A stretch of 38,820 bases of DNA from an uncultured Collinsella sp. (GCA_959018755.1 CAUEMA010000022.1:1-38820); one strand, 5' to 3'; positions 17,827 to 25,276 are shown, counted from the first letter of the stretch. Notes: generated by a model not told the origin, from the sequence alone. Numbers and translations: made by a program.

Positions 17827-17857
17827 ACTTTTGCGGTAAAGTAAATCAAGCAAAAGT
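17827..17857 (+). promoter_or_regulatory. Inverted repeat in the promoter of the DtxR/MntR-type gene
   Basis: ACTTTTGC (17827-17834) and GCAAAAGT (17850-17857) are an 8-bp inverted repeat 40 bases before the regulator start. It flanks GGTAAAGTAAAT, a possible -10 region, so it may be an autoregulatory operator. Confidence 0.3.
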
Positions 17858-17896
17858 ATCCAAAGGCTAACTAGAAGCCATCGCGAAAGGCGGCCC

Positions 17897-18286
17897 ATGG
17901 CCCTACGTGAATCCGGAGAAGACTATCTCGAATCGATCTACGTTCTGTCGGAACGTCAGGGCATCGTGCGCTCGATCGACGTTGCGGAGTACCTCGGCGT
18001 AACCAAGGCGAGCGTTTCCAAGGCCATGGCGACGCTGGAAAGCAACGGCTATGTCGAAATGGGCAAACGAGATGTTCATCTGACAGAGCGAGGGCTGGAG
18101 GTCGCTCGTCAAATGTGGGAACGTCACTGCTTTTTCGTGGGGCTGCTGGAGGATGCGGGTGTTTCGGCTGAGGTCGCGTCGCAAGAGGGCTGCCACATGG
18201 AGCACTGCCTGAGCGAGGAGAGCTTCGAGAAGCTACGGGCGATGTTGGGCCGGGAAGATGTAGCGGGTTCAACAACAGAAGCCTAA
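17897..18286 (+). CDS. DtxR/MntR-family metal-dependent repressor
   Basis: This family senses Mn(II) or Fe(II) and represses metal uptake or activates efflux genes. The 129-residue product has the N-terminal winged helix (ESGEDYLESIYVLSE, then VAEYLGVTKASVSKAMATLESNGYV) and the dimerisation/metal domain with the ligand-rich motif GCHMEHCLSEE. It lacks the C-terminal SH3-like domain of DtxR/IdeR, so it resembles MntR in size. An AAAGGCGG ribosome site precedes the ATG. It lies next to zinc and other metal-transport genes; which metal it senses cannot be read from the sequence. Confidence 0.88.
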   Translation: MALRESGEDYLESIYVLSERQGIVRSIDVAEYLGVTKASVSKAMATLESNGYVEMGKRDVHLTERGLEVARQMWERHCFFVGLLEDAGVSAEVASQEGCHMEHCLSEESFEKLRAMLGREDVAGSTTEA

Positions 18287-18423
18287 CTGACCCACAGTAG
18301 CGCGGAGTTCGCGCAAAGTGCGAACCAGCGACCGGGATCAGTAGCCCCACCAACTAAGTCCAACTCAGACAAGGAACCCCGCCAGCAAGCGATGCCCAAG
18401 AACCACCAACAACGTCACCGCAG

Positions 18424-18548
18424 GCCGGGACCTGGCTTGATTTTGAAAACATTCCGCAGCGCGAGGCCCGCCTTTCCGTTGCTCCGCAGGAGCAGGAAAG
18501 GCGGGCCTCATGCGCGAGGACGTTTTCAAAACCAAGCCAGGTCCCGGC
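18424..18548. repeat. Giant hairpin with 54-base arms between convergent genes
   Basis: The left arm 18424-18477 and right arm 18495-18548 pair over nearly all their length: a 16-bp outer stem, one mismatch, a 10-bp stem (TTTTGAAAAC), an internal loop of about 13 bases, then a 14-bp stem AGGCCCGCCTTTCC and a short TGCTCC-GCA-GGAGCA tip. It lies between the regulator gene and the zntA-like gene, which converge. A double-sided terminator or a palindromic repeat element are both possible. Confidence 0.8.
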
Positions 18549-18565
18549 CGGAGGGACTACGGACG

Positions 18566-20518
18566 CTACAGGTTCTTGACACCCATCGCGCGCATGGCGT
18601 TCAGGATGGCGATGATCGCCACGCCCACGTCGCCAAAGACGGCAAGCCACATATTGGCGATGCCCAGCGCTGCCAGCACAAGGATCAGCAGCTTAATGCC
18701 CAGTGCAAAGATGATGTTCTGCCAAACAATCGTCATGGTCTTGCGCGCCACGCGGATCGCGCGGGAAATGTTGGAAGGCTTGTCGTCCATCAACACCACG
18801 TCAGCGGCCTCAATTGCGGCGTCGGAACCCATGGCGCCCATGGCAATGCCAACGTCTGCACGGGTGAGCACGGGCGCATCGTTGATGCCGTCGCCTACAA
18901 AGGCGAGCTTGCCCTTGCCCGATTCGGCCGCCAGCAATGCCTCAACACGCTCGACCTTGTCGCCTGGCATGAGCTGCGCGTGGAACTCGTCGAGTCCTAG
19001 CTGCTCGGCCACGGTGGCCGCCACTTCCTCGCGGTCGCCCGTGAGCATGACGGTGCGCTTGACACCGGCGGTGTGCAGGTCGCGAATCGTTTGCTCTGCA
19101 TCGGCTTTGACGGTGTCGGCAATTACGATATGGCCGGCGTACGTGTCATCGACCAGTACATGGAGGGTCGTACCGACGACCTCGCAATTGGGAGTGTCGA
19201 TACCGGCCGCAGCAAGCATCTTGGCATTGCCGACGACGACGCGCTTGTCGTCGATGGTTGCCGTTAAACCGTGACCCGCGACATTGGCGGAGTCGCTCAC
19301 GCGATTCTGGTCGAGCTCGCCTTGGTAGGCGGCACGTATGGACCGTGCGATGGGGTGATCGGAAAACGACTCGGCAAGGGCCGCGACCTCAAGCAGTGAC
19401 TGCTCGGTATAGCCGGTCTCGGGGTGTACCGCCACGACCGAAAACGTGCCGTTGGTGAGCGTGCCGGTCTTGTCAAAGACGACGGTGTCCACATCGGCGA
19501 GCGTCTCGAGGTAGTTGGAGCCCTTGATGAGGACGCCCAGCTTGGATGCGCCGCCGATGCCGCCAAAGAAGCTGAGCGGGACGCTGATCACGAGCGCGCA
19601 CGGGCAGCTGACGACCAGGAAGGTCAGGCCGCGCAGGATCCAGTCGGACCAGGTGCCGGTGACCAAGCCGCCGCCGAGCGCGAGTACCGCGGCCGCGCCG
19701 GTGACGGCGGGCGTGTAGACGCGGGCGAAGCGCGTGATGAAGTTCTCGGTACGCGCCTTCTTTTCGCTGGCGTTTTCTACGAGCTCTAGGACGCGCGCGA
19801 CGGTGGACTCGCCAAATGGCTTGGTGGTGCGCACGTGGATGAGACCCGTCATGTTGATGCAGCCGCTGATGATATCGTCTCCGGTTTTGGCCGGGCGGGG
19901 GACCGACTCGCCGGTAAGGGCGGCGGTATCGAGCTGTGTCTCGCCTTCGACGATGACGCCGTCGATGGGCACGCGCTCGCCGGGCTTAATGACGATGACG
20001 GTACCGACGGCGATGTCATCGGGGAAGACCTGCTCGAGTGTGCCGTCGGCTTGCTCGATGTTGGCGTAATCGGGCGCGATGTCCATCATGGCGCTGATCG
20101 ACTTGCGGCTCTTGCCCACGGCATATGCCTGGAACAGCTCGCCAACCTGATAGAACAGCATGACGGCGGCGCCTTCGGCCATGTGCGGATCGGTGTCGGG
20201 GAAGAGCACCATGGCAAATGCGCCGATGGTCGCGACGGCCATGAGGAAGCTTTCGTCGAAGGCTTTGCCGCGGCGGATGTTGTTGTATGCCTTTTGGAGC
20301 ACGTCGTAGCCGGCAATCAAAAACGGCACAAGGAACAGTGCGAAGCTGGCGTAGACGTTGCCGGGCTCCCCAAATGCGATAGTGAGGGCGCCGAGCTCGT
20401 CGAGGGCATAAACAACGGCAAAAATACCCAGTGCTAGCAGGATTCGATTTCGCTTATGCTCAAGGGACTCTTTCTTCTTGCGCTTCTTCTTTTTCTTTTT
20501 GGGATCGGCGGTTGCCAT
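18566..20518 (-). CDS. zntA: Zinc/cadmium/lead-exporting P1B-type ATPase
   Basis: This P-type ATPase pumps soft divalent metals out of the cell. The 650-residue product has the TGES actuator motif (202-205), the intramembrane CPC (305-307), the phosphorylated Asp in DKTGT (349-353), SDHPIARS and GDGINDAP. The last membrane helices carry the Lys (ALGIKLL) and Asp (VFGDVGV) that define the Zn/Cd/Pb subgroup (P1B-2). It has no N-terminal HMA domain; instead it begins with a lysine-rich tail (residues 7-16). A separate HMA protein is encoded just upstream. GGGAGG lies before the ATG. A SmtB-type operator lies in the 99-base gap upstream. The gene symbol reflects the subgroup, not a proven metal. 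Confidence 0.93.
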   Translation of the reverse strand: MATADPKKKKKKRKKKESLEHKRNRILLALGIFAVVYALDELGALTIAFGEPGNVYASFALFLVPFLIAGYDVLQKAYNNIRRGKAFDESFLMAVATIGAFAMVLFPDTDPHMAEGAAVMLFYQVGELFQAYAVGKSRKSISAMMDIAPDYANIEQADGTLEQVFPDDIAVGTVIVIKPGERVPIDGVIVEGETQLDTAALTGESVPRPAKTGDDIISGCINMTGLIHVRTTKPFGESTVARVLELVENASEKKARTENFITRFARVYTPAVTGAAAVLALGGGLVTGTWSDWILRGLTFLVVSCPCALVISVPLSFFGGIGGASKLGVLIKGSNYLETLADVDTVVFDKTGTLTNGTFSVVAVHPETGYTEQSLLEVAALAESFSDHPIARSIRAAYQGELDQNRVSDSANVAGHGLTATIDDKRVVVGNAKMLAAAGIDTPNCEVVGTTLHVLVDDTYAGHIVIADTVKADAEQTIRDLHTAGVKRTVMLTGDREEVAATVAEQLGLDEFHAQLMPGDKVERVEALLAAESGKGKLAFVGDGINDAPVLTRADVGIAMGAMGSDAAIEAADVVLMDDKPSNISRAIRVARKTMTIVWQNIIFALGIKLLILVLAALGIANMWLAVFGDVGVAIIAILNAMRAMGVKNL

Positions 20519-20540
20519 GATTCAAACCTCCCATTTGAAT

Positions 20541-20560
20541 GTATGAACACTCGCTCATAT
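20541..20560 (-). promoter_or_regulatory. SmtB-type operator upstream of the zinc ATPase
   Basis: GTATGAACACTCGCTCATAT matches the two operators ahead of the smtB-like gene at 16 of 20 positions, keeping the TATGAAC and GCTCATAT halves. It lies between the ATPase start and an upstream GC hairpin (about 20576-20595), so the ATPase may have its own regulated promoter as well as read-through from the sensor gene. Confidence 0.65.
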
Positions 20561-20617
20561 AATTTCGCGAGCAAGGGCCGCGGCAAGCGCGGCCTTGCGG
20601 GTCAGCGTATGCGCAGG

Positions 20618-20836
20618 CTAGAGAATGATCTCGCAGTCCGGCTCAGCGTCGGCGGTAAACTCCACGACGCGGTCAAGGACCTCGTCGAACTCGGCGTCGT
20701 CGGCCTCGAGCGTCAACTTTTGGGTCATAAAGTTGACCGAAACGGACTTGACGCCATCGAGCTTGGCCAGCTCGTCCTGAAGCTTACGCGCGCAGTTGGC
20801 GCAGTCGATCTCGTCGAGCTTGAACTGCTTTTTCAT
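20618..20836 (-). CDS. HMA-domain metallochaperone-like protein
   Basis: This is a 72-residue stand-alone heavy-metal-associated domain with the metal-binding CxxC at Cys12-Cys15 (IDCANCARKLQ). It has the usual beta-alpha-beta-beta-alpha-beta length and ends in an acidic stretch (EPDCEIIL). It probably hands metal to the adjacent ATPase, which lacks such a domain of its own. AAAGGA precedes the ATG. It lies between the zinc sensor and the pump, all on the minus strand. The acidic tail fits zinc rather than copper, but that is inference. Confidence 0.85.
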   Translation of the reverse strand: MKKQFKLDEIDCANCARKLQDELAKLDGVKSVSVNFMTQKLTLEADDAEFDEVLDRVVEFTADAEPDCEIIL

Positions 20837-20899
20837 GGTGGGTTCCTTTCCCTGTTTCTGCGGCTTGGGTGCAGGCCGCGCTGGTACCGTGGTTGGTCG

Positions 20900-21268
20900 T
20901 TATTCGCAGATGTGGCTCATGCCCTGGTTGAGCATGGTGTAGACATGGTCGTCGGCGAGCGAGTAGAGGATATTGCGCCCGTCGCGCCGGAATTTAACCA
21001 GGTGCGACTGCTTGAGCGTGCGCAGCTGGTGCGACACCGCAGACTGCGAGGTTTCGGTCGCTTCGGCGATGTCTGCCACGCAGAGCTCGCGGCCCATGAG
21101 GGCGTAGAGGATTTTGATGCGCGTGGTGTCGCTGAAGACCTTGAACAGGTCGGCAAGGTCGTACAGCAGCTCCTCGTCGGGAAGGTCCTCGGGCGAGCAA
21201 GTGGTGGGGATGTCGGGCACGATGGTGGTGTCGATGCCGGACTTTATTTCATCGGCGTGATCGCTCAT
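20900..21268 (-). CDS. ArsR/SmtB-family zinc-sensing repressor
   Basis: This is a dimeric winged-helix repressor that leaves DNA when metal binds. The 122-residue product has the recognition helix around SQSAVSHQLRTLKQSHLV and wing RRDGRNILYSL. Its last helix carries Asp106-x-His108 and His119-x2-Glu122, exactly the alpha-5 zinc site D-x-H-x10-H-x2-E known from SmtB and CzrA. ELCVAD (Cys63) recalls the alpha-3 site but has a single cysteine. The N-terminal extension has one Cys (24). AAAGGG precedes the ATG. Two operators overlap its promoter, and a third lies ahead of the ATPase, so it probably controls the whole three-gene cluster and itself. Confidence 0.92.
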   Translation of the reverse strand: MSDHADEIKSGIDTTIVPDIPTTCSPEDLPDEELLYDLADLFKVFSDTTRIKILYALMGRELCVADIAEATETSQSAVSHQLRTLKQSHLVKFRRDGRNILYSLADDHVYTMLNQGMSHICE

Positions 21269-21282
21269 TGCAATACCCTTTC

Positions 21283-21342
21283 ATATGAACATGCGCTCAT
21301 ATAACTTACTTCCGAGTATATGAGCGCATGTTCATATGTCAA
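21283..21342 (-). promoter_or_regulatory. Zinc-responsive promoter with two SmtB-type operators
   Basis: On the minus strand a perfect -35 TTGACA (21337-21342) and -10 TATACT (21315-21320) are 16 bases apart. The spacer is filled by the operator at 21318-21337. A second operator, ATATGAACATGCGCTCATAT (21283-21302), is its exact reverse complement and lies between the transcription start and the ribosome site. A repressor bound to both would block polymerase. Confidence 0.85.
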
Positions 21343-21454
21343 TATAATTCGTGAAATATTTTGCTATCGAATGGCCCTAGTGGCGGCTAAGGGCATTGAT
21401 GGGCGCGGATAAGGCCGCCTGTGCCAACGTGGGTGCCCTAGCGACGTGCAAAAA

Positions 21455-21484
21455 CGGGCCGATATCCACTTGGATATCGGCCCG
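21455..21484 (-). terminator. Terminator of the exonuclease gene
   Basis: CGGGCCGATATCC and its complement form a 13-bp hairpin that is followed, on the minus strand, by TTTTTGC. It lies about 100 bases beyond the exonuclease stop. The rest of the 21343-21582 gap shows no gene. Confidence 0.75.
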
Positions 21485-21582
21485 CATTGCGTTGCTTGAG
21501 AGGGACGCCTCGGCGTGTCGCTTTTGCACAGGCGCTATGGCCCGGCAAGTATTGCTCGCGAATGGCGCCTCTACTTGGCAAT

Positions 21583-22551
21583 CTACTTGGCAAATAGGTT
21601 CTTGAGGTTGAACTCGGCCTGCACCGTGCGGAGCATAAGGTCGGTGTCGTCGAGGCCCAGGTGCTGCTCGTTGGCGTCGACGGCGAGGGTGCCGCGACGG
21701 CGCGCCCAGTTCTCGAGTGCAGCGGGCGCGGACTCGCGGGGGAGCGAGCGCACATCGGCATCCAGGCTGCGGCAGATCTGGCGCGAGTCGATGACGATAA
21801 TCTTGCCGGCGCGGCGTGCCTCGGCGTAACCGTCCAGGTGGATCTTGAACCAGCTGTCCTCAAAGGCGGCGTTGTGCGCCATGTACGGGTACTTCTTCAT
21901 AAGCTTGAGCAACTGCTTTTGCAGTTCCTTGTTCTCGCGGAAGGGCGTTTTGCCGTCAATGTCATCCCAGGTGATGTGGTGGATATTCGACAACGGCACA
22001 TCCTCGCCGCGGTAGATATCGGGCAGGCCGCAGTAGTGTGCCTCGGCGTCGTGCGGGACGGCGTCGCTGGTGAGCTCCATGATCTCCCAGCCCACGTTGA
22101 TGATGTAGCCGCGCTCGGGTGCGCGGCCGGTGGTCTCGATGTCGATGCCGAGCACCGTGCCCTGGATGGGCTTGCGGGCGTAGGCGACACCGAGCGCGTC
22201 GCGGTCGCCGCGGATCTCGCGCATGACGGACGCGGCGGCGCGCTTTTGCATCTTGCCGATGGCGGCGCAAGTGTCGGCGTCGGACAGGCCGCGCGAAAGC
22301 GTCGCGGGCGTCACGTTGCGCAGACGCGCCTCGCCAATCTGGTCGCACAGGTCGCGGTTGCGGTCGGCCAGGTCGCGCACGGTGGCAAAGTCGAAGCCGG
22401 GGTCGTCCTCGGCGGTAAAGTACTCGGTTTCGAGCACCTTGAGGGCCTCTTCGCCTTTCTGACGCTCGGATTCCATGGCGCCGTGGTCGCCGTAGATAAA
22501 CATGGGGATAAACGGCTGGCGCTCGTATTCGAGTGCTTGCGATACGTTCAT
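21583..22551 (-). CDS. DEDDh-type 3-prime-5-prime exonuclease domain protein
   Basis: This 322-residue protein has a C-terminal exonuclease domain of the DnaQ/RNase T superfamily: motif I IDIETTG, motif II with AHNAAFEDSWF, and motif III HLGLDDTDLM. The N-terminal 130 residues, rich in charged helices, match nothing I recognise. It is probably a DNA or RNA trimming enzyme; a proofreading subunit role is unlikely, as there is no polymerase next to it. The start at 22551 has AAGGAG 6-9 bases upstream; the longer frame adds 26 residues beyond that site. The last 12 bases, including the stop, are duplicated in tandem (21570-21593), giving a second in-frame stop. Confidence 0.85.
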   Translation of the reverse strand: MNVSQALEYERQPFIPMFIYGDHGAMESERQKGEEALKVLETEYFTAEDDPGFDFATVRDLADRNRDLCDQIGEARLRNVTPATLSRGLSDADTCAAIGKMQKRAAASVMREIRGDRDALGVAYARKPIQGTVLGIDIETTGRAPERGYIINVGWEIMELTSDAVPHDAEAHYCGLPDIYRGEDVPLSNIHHITWDDIDGKTPFRENKELQKQLLKLMKKYPYMAHNAAFEDSWFKIHLDGYAEARRAGKIIVIDSRQICRSLDADVRSLPRESAPAALENWARRRGTLAVDANEQHLGLDDTDLMLRTVQAEFNLKNLFAK

Positions 22552-22632
22552 ATGCTGCTCCTTGCACGGGCCGCGTCGTGCGGCTCGGGTTTGTCGAGTT
22601 ATGGCGAGATGATAGTTTACCATGGGCAACTA

Positions 22633-22690
22633 TTGGCATCGCGCCTAGGACAATTACAATACCCTAGTTGACCGCTAGGACTTTTACAAT
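22633..22690 (+). promoter_or_regulatory. Promoter with repeated CTAGGAC sites ahead of the permease gene
   Basis: TTGGCA (22633-22638) and TACAAT (22655-22660) form a promoter with a 16-base spacer. The block CTAGGAC-NN-TTACAAT occurs twice, at 22645-22660 and 22675-22690, exactly 30 bases apart. This looks like a regulator site repeated on one face of the helix, or two overlapping promoters. Confidence 0.5.
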
Positions 22691-22722
22691 GCTGCCGAAA
22701 GACACGAAAGGTTCCATCCGTC

Positions 22723-23817
22723 ATGGATTTGCTGATTGATATTCTGCTCGACGCCGGCAAGGACACGCTCTCGCTGGTGCCGTTCTTGTTGGCGACATAT
22801 CTGGTCCTCGAGACGCTCGAGCATGTGGCAGGCGATCGCGTCAACGGCGCCGTCAAGCGTGCCGGCGCCGCTGGCCCCGTGGTCGGCTCGTTACTGGGCA
22901 TAGTGCCGCAGTGCGGCTTTTCGGCCATGGCGGCAACGCTGTACGCCGGTCGCGTCGTGACGCTGGGAACCCTGGTGGCGGTGTTTCTTTCGACCTCCGA
23001 CGAGATGCTGCCGCTGCTACTTGCCGAGCAGGTTCCCGTGCAGACTATGGCGATGCTTTTGGCTTCGAAAGCGCTGATCGCACTGGTCACGGGCCTTATC
23101 GTAGATGCCGCCATTCGCGGTCTGCGTCGCAACGCCCGTGCGCATGCGGCGATTCGTCGTACAGTGTTGGGGACCACTGTCAATCCGGCGCACGTTAACT
23201 GCGCGCATGACGACCACAGCGGCGGTGACATCATCGACGAGGTTGCCGAGGCGGGCGTGAGCGCCGACCACATCCATGAGCTGTGCGAGCGCGACCATTG
23301 CGGTTGTGATGAAGACGAGGATGAGGACGAGCACGAACACGGACATGGCCACGACCACGGACACGAGGGCGGGCACGAACACCATCACGACCATGGTCGC
23401 TCCCACTCACACGAAGGTGTGCCCGTCCTGTCGATTATCCGCAGCGCCATCTCGCATACCGTGCAGGTATCGGTATTCATTTTCCTGGTGACGCTGGTTC
23501 TGGTCGCCGTACTCGAGACCTTTGGCGAGTCCGCAATCGAGCAGTTCCTGCGCGGCAACGAGACGCTCGCCGTTCTGGGTTCGGCGCTTGTCGGCCTGAT
23601 CCCCAACTGCTCGGCGAGCGTGGTCATTACGCAGCTGTATCTGGAAGGCGCGCTGCAACTGGCACCGATGCTCGCCGGCACGCTCATTTCCGCCGGCGTG
23701 GGCTACCTGGTGCTGTTCCGCACCAACCGCAGCGCTCGCGAAAACGCCGTGTTCCTGGTCATGATGTACGTCATCGGCGCTGGCTGGGGCCTCGTCCTAT
23801 CTGCCTTTGGCCTCTAA
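22723..23817 (+). CDS. ArsP_2-like (DUF2899) membrane permease with His-rich loop
   Basis: This 364-residue membrane protein has two related halves: GIVPQCGFSAMAATLYAGRV in the first and GLIPNCSASVVITQLYLEGA in the second, each with nearby membrane helices. Between them (about residues 165-230) is a cytoplasmic or exposed loop crowded with His, Asp and Glu, a likely metal-binding segment. Proteins of this type have been annotated as putative manganese transporters or arsenic-efflux-like permeases; I do not know of firm proof of substrate. The metal genes nearby and the loop favour a divalent metal exporter. GAAAGG precedes the ATG. The gene is divergent from the exonuclease gene and ends at a shared terminator. 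Confidence 0.8.
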   Translation: MDLLIDILLDAGKDTLSLVPFLLATYLVLETLEHVAGDRVNGAVKRAGAAGPVVGSLLGIVPQCGFSAMAATLYAGRVVTLGTLVAVFLSTSDEMLPLLLAEQVPVQTMAMLLASKALIALVTGLIVDAAIRGLRRNARAHAAIRRTVLGTTVNPAHVNCAHDDHSGGDIIDEVAEAGVSADHIHELCERDHCGCDEDEDEDEHEHGHGHDHGHEGGHEHHHDHGRSHSHEGVPVLSIIRSAISHTVQVSVFIFLVTLVLVAVLETFGESAIEQFLRGNETLAVLGSALVGLIPNCSASVVITQLYLEGALQLAPMLAGTLISAGVGYLVLFRTNRSARENAVFLVMMYVIGAGWGLVLSAFGL

Positions 23818-23825
23818 GTAGGCCT

Positions 23826-23906
23826 AACAAAACGGGCTTCAAAATAGCCATGCACGGCGCTTGCACAATGCGGCGACGCATGGCAGTTTGAAGCCCGTTT
23901 TTTGTT
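23826..23906. terminator. Bidirectional terminator between permease and yaiI
   Basis: AACAAAACGGGCTTCAAA pairs with TTTGAAGCCCGTTTTTTGTT, enclosing a second GCCATGC/GCATGGC stem. A and T runs on both sides allow termination in both directions between these convergent genes. Confidence 0.85.
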
Positions 23907-23945
23907 GAGCCATGGATCCTGAGCGCTCACACCGCCCAAAACAAA

Positions 23946-23982
23946 AAGGTAGATTTTTAGGTATGTCCCAAAAATCTGCCTT
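23946..23982 (-). terminator. Second terminator downstream of yaiI
   Basis: AAGGTAGATTTTT and AAAAATCTGCCTT form a hairpin right after the yaiI stop codon; on the minus strand it ends in TTTTTG. Confidence 0.65.
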
Positions 23983-23984
23983 GG

Positions 23985-24467
23985 TTAGCGCAGCAGCTCG
24001 GTGAGGTTGCGCTTAAAGCGGGCGCGGTCTTCACTGGTGAAGGCTGCCGGCCCGCGGGTGCGACCGCCGGCGCGACGCACCTTCTTTTCCTCGTGGCGAA
24101 TAAACAGCTGCATGTCGATGGTCGCCTTGTCGTACACGCGCCCGCGCACACCGATTGCGGCGGCATTGCGGCCGAGCACCATGCTCGCCAGGCCAATGTC
24201 CTGCGTCACGACCACGTCACCCGCCTGCAGACGTTCGACAATGGCAAAGTCTGCGCTGTCGGCGCCTACGCTCACATCGAGCGTGGTGACCCAAAAGCCG
24301 CGTCGTGCGTGCTCGGCATCGCGCGGATCGTCGCGGCGAATGTGCCGCTCCAGGTTTTGCGTGCTGTTGCCGGCGATAACCACGGCGACGCCCGCCCGCC
24401 GCGCGCAGTCGATCGACTCGCGCGTGACCGGGCAGGCGTCGGCATCAATAAAGAGCGTTCTTTGCAT
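23985..24467 (-). CDS. YaiI/YqxD family protein (DUF188)
   Basis: This is a 160-residue protein with the PIN-like fold of the YaiI/YqxD family, whose function is not established. The opening LFIDADACPVTRE and the DVVVTQDIGLASMVLGRNAAAIGVRGRVYD segment are hallmarks, with conserved acidic residues that suggest metal-dependent nuclease activity. It ends with the basic RTRGPAAFTSEDRARFKRNLTELL tail common in the family. Its start codon directly adjoins the stop of the DUF308 gene, so the two are co-transcribed and probably coupled. Confidence 0.9.
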   Translation of the reverse strand: MQRTLFIDADACPVTRESIDCARRAGVAVVIAGNSTQNLERHIRRDDPRDAEHARRGFWVTTLDVSVGADSADFAIVERLQAGDVVVTQDIGLASMVLGRNAAAIGVRGRVYDKATIDMQLFIRHEEKKVRRAGGRTRGPAAFTSEDRARFKRNLTELLR

Positions 24468-25070
24468 CTAGTGCACCAGCTTGCCAAAGCGGATAGCACG
24501 AATAATCAGCGTCACGCCAAACACCAGGAGTGCAGCGCCGGTAAAGATGACGAGCATCTTGGCCGACCACAGCGGGTAGATGAACACGAACACGCCGGCG
24601 ATGATGGAGAGCGCACCGCTCAGGATGGCGAGGGCGCGGTTGGACGAAAGCTCGGACTCCAGAATGGACATAACACCTTCGACGATCCAGCCAAAGCCAG
24701 CCACGACCACCACGAGCGTGGTGAGCGTCGCGGTCGAGAAGGCCTGATTGCGCAGGATTATGACGCCGCCCAGAATGATGAGCAGGTTGGAGATGATGCT
24801 CGTCACGCGCCAACCGGCGGGCAGCAGCGGCTCAAAAATGGCGGTGAACAGCCTGACGCCAGCTGTGATCACAAAGTAGAAGCCCAAGACGGTCGTCAGG
24901 AAGACGAGGGACTTGGCGGGCGCAAACAGCAACGCGATGCCGGCAAGCAGTGCGATGACGCCCGTGACGGCGTAGATCCAGCGCACGGCCTTGATTGCCT
25001 TGCCTGCCATGCTTTTCTCGTCAAATCCAAACAAATTTGACTGCTGGTCGTCGTTCTTAAAGATGCCCAT
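24468..25070 (-). CDS. DUF308/HdeD-like membrane protein
   Basis: This 200-residue protein has a short charged N-terminus and about six hydrophobic segments in three pairs (from residue 30 on), the layout of the DUF308 family that includes E. coli HdeD, an acid-resistance membrane protein. Its precise role is unknown. AAAGGAG lies 6 bases before the ATG. It forms an operon with yaiI downstream without any gap. Confidence 0.85.
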   Translation of the reverse strand: MGIFKNDDQQSNLFGFDEKSMAGKAIKAVRWIYAVTGVIALLAGIALLFAPAKSLVFLTTVLGFYFVITAGVRLFTAIFEPLLPAGWRVTSIISNLLIILGGVIILRNQAFSTATLTTLVVVVAGFGWIVEGVMSILESELSSNRALAILSGALSIIAGVFVFIYPLWSAKMLVIFTGAALLVFGVTLIIRAIRFGKLVH

Positions 25071-25258
25071 GAGGTCTCCTTTCCACGTGGCGTAAGCTGT
25101 GATCGTTACAACCAGTATCGCCTAAAGGCGCTGACGTATGGGTCGGGGAGGGCGAAGTGTAACCCAAAGGCCCCGATTTGTTCTCGTTGTTCCCCATGTC
25201 GCGTTATTCTATTTAACAGGTGTAGAACATTGCGGCTCTGTTCGTTATTGTCTGCGTT

Positions 25259-25276
25259 TTAGGTTAGATTTTCTAA
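25259..25276 (+). promoter_or_regulatory. Possible DtxR/MntR-like half site ahead of the nitroreductase
   Basis: TTAGGTTAG (25259-25267) equals the left half of the classic DtxR/IdeR box; the right half is degenerate (TTTTCTAAG). The site lies 37 bases before the start codon. Nothing else was recognised in the 233 bases before the gene. Confidence 0.25.

Noticed and set aside
23290..23415. Short repeated GACCACGG/CACGAACAC-like units, considered as a CRISPR or tandem repeat
   Set aside because: They are the codons of the His/Asp/Glu-rich loop of the permease; the frame stays open and there are no regular spacers.
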